Source: Dugong dugon
Lineage: Eukaryota; Chordata; Mammalia; Sirenia; Dugongidae
Assembly (NCBI GenBank): GCA_030035585.1
Contig: CM057463.1
Span: forward strand, 133,022,736-133,086,735
Direction: 5' to 3'
DNA length: 64,000 bases
Positions 59,482 to 64,000 of the stretch are shown one piece after another. Position numbers and translations under genes: made by a program. How positions within the stretch are numbered: position 1 is the stretch's first letter; each line of letters opens with the position of its first letter. Below the pieces are notes generated by a model that ran no database searches, was not told where the DNA came from, and was given only the letters and a program-made list of their open reading frames with translations.

Positions 59482-61365
59482 GTTTTCAATTGTGCAGACC
59501 CATTCTGGAAGTCGAGTTCTTCTAAAAGTAGACTATTTCATCTGTTTATAACTGGTTTGGGATTATATTTTCATTTCTAAAAACACAGAATGAATAATAA
59601 TTGGACTATTACCCTGAACTTGGTGATGACCATCAAATAATGATGATTGGAGATGTAGAAATGTTGGATGCAGATGGTTGTATCTAAAGAAGGGAGGGCC
59701 AGATGCAACAACTGTAACATGTATAGTGGAAATTTTAGGAAGCTAGATTGTAATAGGTAAGAATAAAGACATTTATGGAATCCCATGACCTGAAACTTTA
59801 AAAGGAAAAGTTGTCAGCTGAGATCGACAGCTCAAAAATAAAAAAATCACAATAATGAAGGATTCCAGTGTTGTTGAGTAGAGGTTAGTGGGAGAGGAGA
59901 GAAGATGGACTGCCATTGCTCTTTCTATAAAGAGCATTCTGAAAAGCTCAAGTTTAAAATATAGAACACCAACTAACAGTTTCTGTTGATTAGAGTACAA
60001 TTTGTCATGCACAAAACATGGAAATTAGATCACATGACAAAGGAATAATATTAAAAGTGCTGTAAATATGTAGGAATTATATCAGCTAATCTATAATCTG
60101 GAGTAAAATGTGGCTTCAGAAAAGTGTCAAGGGTACCAAAGGACCTTTTCCAGCATGTTAAGAGGAAGGAGAAGACAAAAGTAGGCATAAGCCTGCTGCT
60201 TGGGACAGATGGTATCATATTAAGAGACAACAGGAGAAAAACAGGACTCAGTCACTCCTGTTGGAATTTAGCTACTTTGTCAGAGAAAATGATCTGAGAG
60301 CTAGAGAGGGTAGAGCACATTTTGGCAAATAGGAAGAGAGATTCAAAAGAGGTGAGGTAATTTATAGAGTGAACCTGGTGTTCCAAATGATCCAGACAAA
60401 TTATATCCCAGGTTCTGAGGGAACTAGGAGAAGAAATGGCTACATTTCAGTTGCTAGTAAAATTTGAGGACTTGTGGGAAATACAAGTAATGGTAGAAAA
60501 TTAGAGGCAGAAAATAATATCCAGGTTTCCAAAAAACAGAAGACAGAGTAGAATATCTGTACTACAGATTGATGAACTTGAAGCAATTCCAGAAAAGAAG
60601 ATCTACAAAAAAAAAAAAAAAAAAAAAAAGCTTTTAAAAACTTTAGTTTTCTACAACCTGGGGTTCTTAGCAGAAGTCCTAAGGATAACAGTGCAAGAAG
60701 GAGAAGGGTGAGGGTGAGGAAGTAGTACAGGGAAGGGTCCAATACTTGCACTGAGACTCCAACCAAAACATCAATCCTTTGCTTTTTGAGATAAGATTTT
60801 GGTTGGGAAGAAGTGCTCCATGGATTTAAAATAAAACAAACAAACAAAAATACACTATATGATGAATTAAGAAACCCTTGATTTGTGAACACTTGGGGAG
60901 GATTGCAGTGAACACCAGTACACAGAGTGCGCTGACGGAGAACCAACAATGAGCTTTCTCTTTTGTTTTTCTTCTTTCTTCTTCAATCTTTATCCCGCCC
61001 TCCCTCTTTGTCCCTCTGCTTTCCTCTTTTCTTCCCTTTTCTTCTTTCTTTCTTTCTTATGATTATTAGAAAGTTCTTTAGACAAGTAGGAACTGATATT
61101 TTGGAAGACAGTAACAATTACTTTTAATAACATCCTTGTGGACTAGACAGAAGAAAGGGTGATGAATGGTAGACTAACAGTCATATAAAATGATAAGTAG
61201 TTGATTAATTACATCCAAAGGTCGAAAATTTAATGAGTTGTTATTAACATAGAAACAGTAATACTCAGCATTTTCAATTAGTAGCTTGAATTCTTTCAAT
61301 TAATAAAACATGCCAATCAAATTTGTACATTACACAAAATTGTGAGGAATAGTATTTTTCATTTT
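59482..61365. other. Unassigned sequence with a 24-base A run
   Basis: No gene seen. The pure A run is at 60,606-60,629. A pyrimidine-rich tract with TTTC/TTCT units is at 60,960-61,060. The long minus-strand frame at 60,440-60,949 reads through the A run and is not credible. Confidence 0.4.
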
Positions 61366-61367
61366 TA

Positions 61368-61840
61368 GTTTTTTTTCTTTTAAAGTATCTTGGCACACTG
61401 AAATGGGAACATAAACTGGGTTACCGGACCTGCAGGCCCAATTAGAACATGGAGTGGGTTCCCTACTGGAGATGAAAAAGGGAGGCTTCAGCCATGCTTC
61501 TGGAGAATTATCCACATCAGTAAGCTGCAAGAAGGCCCATATGGACTCCTGAAGGTCGTTCTCATGGCCACACAATAAAAGCCAATGTCAGAACTTATCC
61601 ATGCCAAGAGAGACTGCAAGGTACCTGTACCAGCCAGAGGAGCAGATGACACTGAAGCAGTGATGCACTATCTCCAAGTAGGCCAATGTGCACCCAACCA
61701 TGAGTGACACCTCCATTCTGTCCTTGCTGTTCCCAACTCCTGCCATGAGTAAGCCAGTGAAATTGGAAATGGGTGAGAGGAAAAGAATTTTGAAAATGTG
61801 AGGGAGATCAGAGGGGGAGTTATAAGCATTGACCAAGATA
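61368..61840 (-). pseudogene. Possible processed retrocopy of an unidentified gene
   Basis: On the minus strand two adjacent open segments read as protein with balanced composition: one containing MAGVGNSKDRMEVSLMVGCT and GWYRYLAVSLGMDKF, then, across a stop and frame change near 61,585, CGHENDLQESIWAFLQLTDV and SSREPTPCSNWACRSGNPVY. An A-rich tract (AAAAGAAAAAAAA) follows at about 61,372-61,384, where a retrocopy's poly(A) tail would be. No introns are seen. I do not recognise the parent, and a decayed transposon is an alternative. Confidence 0.35.
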
Positions 61841-62775
61841 TTAATACATTAACTGCATTAAATATTCACTTAAACACTACTACTTTCCCATCCATAAATG
61901 ACTTAAGATTCTCTAAGTGGCAAGATTAAGTAATTCACTGCTAAACTGAAATAGAACTTTTTAGGGAAATTTAGTTTTGTTAAACAAATATAAAGCCATT
62001 GCTTACTTTTTTTTTTAACTTATCTGATATGAGATTGTCCCATTTTGTCCTTGTTTCATACATAAATCACTTTCAACAGTTTCAGGCACTTTGTAAACAC
62101 TTAATAAATGACATTTTTTATAAATAGACGTCCTATTTTATTCTATAGTGCCTAGGCAACATATGGAAAATCATAGTCAGTTTAAGATGGAAATTGGTAA
62201 ACTAGGGTGTACCCAAAAAAAGTTGTTCAAGATAATGAGCATAATTCATGTCCCAAGAATGAAGTAGCCACATTGCCTAAAATGGCTTAATGGTACGACT
62301 TGTATAGAAAGCCTATTTGGAGAAGGACAATGCTCTGAAACCCAGGAGAGGCTGGCGATCCTTCTGGCTTAAGACAAATAAAGAGCGATCTAAGCCAGAC
62401 ATCTACGCATCTAAGCTTGCTCTGGAAGAGCCAGAAGGAGTGGATTTTCCATTGGATATTTTAATGAAGAAAGATTATTTTGGCATATTGCCTAAATGTA
62501 TAAAGGAGAATAAATGAGGAGAGTCAATCCCATGCAGAATAGGTGGCTTACTAAGACAACTGGGTGAGCTGTGGCAAGATGCAGGCATGGATTGAAAATT
62601 GAATTATTGCCATACACATTAGGTTGTTTGTTGACTCTATGTTATTACGCAATGAGTTGGGTTGGGTAACTCAGAGGTACACAGATAAAATCTTGTCTTC
62701 AGAACAGATTGGCTCATAAAATACACAATATCACCTGTGACTACTGAGCTCCTTAAAAAAAAAAAAAACTTTTTG
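61841..62775. other. Unassigned sequence
   Basis: A 66-codon plus-strand frame at 62,317-62,517 has protein-like composition (KPDIYASKLALEEPEG) but no recognised homology, splice sites or promoter. Confidence 0.35.
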
Positions 62776-62779
62776 AGGC

Positions 62780-63005
62780 CAAATGTTCAATATTTACCCT
62801 AAAGCAAAGATGACAAGGTCAGGAGGGACAGGGGAGCTAGATTAATGGAAATGGAGTAACCAGAAGAGAAATAATAAGAATGTTGACACATGTGGAAAAT
62901 GTAACCAATGTCACTGAATGATATGTATAGAAATTGTTAAATGTGAACTTAAATTTCTGTGTAAACTGTCTCCAAAAACGCAATAAAATATTTAAAGAAA
63001 AAAAA
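62780..63005 (+). mobile_element. L1 3' terminal fragment, sense
   Basis: 'tgttgacacatgtggaaaat', 'gtaaccaatgtcactgaatg' and 'gtgtaaactgtctcc' match the terminus at 36,180-36,270, followed by an A-rich tail at 62,996-63,007. Confidence 0.75.
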
Positions 63006-63009
63006 ATGC

Positions 63010-64000
63010 ATCAAAAAAATCTTGTCCTCAGGTAATTTACGGTTTAGTAAAGTGATATAGACATGGAACTAATAGGCAAATAAAGTGCTTTGTTATTAAA
63101 GAAATGTGTGCTGTGTACAGTATAGGCACAAAAGTGTGGGAGAGGGGAACAGGAAAGATTCCCAAGACAAGCTGACACTTGAATTGAGCCTTGAAAGAAG
63201 AATAGGTACCCTCCAAATTAACTAGAGAAGGAGCTTCCAGTACAATTGGACCTTAAAAACAAATAAACAGACCAAAAAAAGCACCCAAACCTGTTGCCAT
63301 TGAGTCAATTCTGACTCATAGTGGCCCTATAGGACAGAGTAGAACTGCCCCATAGGGTTTCAGAGCCTGTAGTCTTTATGGAAGCAGACTGCCACAGCTT
63401 TCTCCTGGAGTAGCTGGTGGATTTGAACTGCTGACCTTTCAGTTAGCAGCAGAGAGGTTAAGCGCTGCGCCACCTGGGCTCCTTTAGGAAGTTATAAATG
63501 TAGACAGGTCTTAGGTCATAGAGGGCTTTAACAAGATGCTAACATCTTTTCCATTTTCCGATAGACAGTAAGAAATCAGTGAAGAATTTTAAATCAGAAA
63601 GTGAAAAATCCTACGGGCAATAGTTGGAAGATAGAGTGAAAGAGAGAAAGACCAAAGACCTGTCAAGACTTCTTGAGGCAGAGTCAGTGAACCCAGTAAG
63701 GACTGATAGGGAGTTGAAGGAAAGCGGTGGTGGAGCTAATGGTAGAGGGAAGTGGAATTAATAGCATTATGTCATCTTCTGATTTTAGGGTGTGATGAAG
63801 AAAGTTAAATCTTGGATTGATCTCAGATTGATGTCAAGACTATTTACCAAGAAGAGTAATCCAACTAAAGTAGACTCATTTCAATAAATGAAGTTCAGCT
63901 CAGTTTTAGAAATACTGACTTTAAGGTATCTCTGGTCATCCTGGTGGCAATGTTCAGTAGGTGGTTGTCTATTTAGATCTAAAGGTCAGAAAAGGATTAG
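63010..64000 (-). repeat. LINE-2, antisense, split by an AfroSINE
   Basis: 'ggtaatttacggtttagtaa', 'tcttaggtcatagagggctt', 'aaatcttggattgatctcag' and the closing 'gtggttgtctatttagatct' follow reverse-L2 order and continue past the window. Confidence 0.7.
63275..63484 (-). repeat. AfroSINE, long form, antisense
   Basis: Complete, from 'caaacctgttgccattgagt', through the central 'cctgtagtctttatggaagc', to 'gctgcgccacctgggctcct'. Confidence 0.92.

Noticed and set aside
60440-60949. A 169-codon minus-strand open frame
   Set aside because: It reads through a pure homopolymer run as polyphenylalanine and has no domain or splice support.
62317-62517. A 66-codon plus-strand frame (KPDIYASKLALEEPEG)
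   Set aside because: The composition is attractive, but there is no homology I recognise and no supporting signals. Noted only as unassigned sequence.

Overview
This is a window of mammalian nuclear DNA: intron-rich, AT-rich and dominated by interspersed repeats. The lineage can be read from the repeats. At least two dozen copies of a tRNA-derived SINE carry the head 'ggcacagtggttaag' with A-box and B-box-like motifs. Their tail is shared with an RTE-clade LINE that is also present (ends in 'cacctaacaacaacaac'). This pairing is the signature of AfroSINEs and their RTE partner, so the host is an afrotherian. About half of the SINEs lack a central block of roughly 45 bp, the form I recall being described from elephants, hyraxes and sirenians. 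A paenungulate, most likely an elephant, is the best guess, but this is inference.

The only convincing gene is on the minus strand and runs from beyond 53.6 kb down to about 2.9 kb. I assembled seven coding exons from splice sites and reading phase: 53,477-53,571; 47,958-48,056; 24,534-24,707; 18,971-19,069; 3,322-3,505; 3,030-3,106; and the terminal exon with its stop at 2,966. They join in frame into about 250 residues of a polar, coiled-coil-like protein with a short hydrophobic segment near the C-terminus. A minus-strand AATAAA lies at 2,916-2,921. The 5' end is outside what I could find, and I do not recognise the gene.

Layout. 0-2.7 kb: MIR and LINE-2 downstream of the gene. 2.9-3.5 kb: its last three exons. 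3.7-6.1 kb: RTE and SINE copies. 7.09-15.68 kb: a full-length but disabled young L1 on the minus strand, fused at its 5' end to a fragment of another L1; the whole unit is flanked by one candidate target-site duplication. 16-25 kb: old L1, SINEs and two exons. 25.6-28.3 kb: LINE-2 split by a 5'-truncated RTE element with reverse-transcriptase remnants. 28.5-32.4 kb: MaLR and ERV-type LTR remnants with MIR and LINE-2. 34.3-34.7 kb: a repeat-free, homeodomain-site-rich stretch that may be a conserved regulatory element. 35.7-43.5 kb: L1 3' end, LINE-2 and many SINEs. 45.6 kb: a GC-rich imperfect repeat. 48-53.6 kb: two exons, a SINE pair and an L1 3' fragment. 54-64 kb: SINEs, an L1 with a doubled 3' end, an LTR split by a SINE, a possible retrocopy, and LINE-2.

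There is no rRNA gene, CRISPR array or bacterial-type operon. Nearly all long open frames are antisense or degraded LINE sequence. Repeat names come from recalled consensus features, not a database search.
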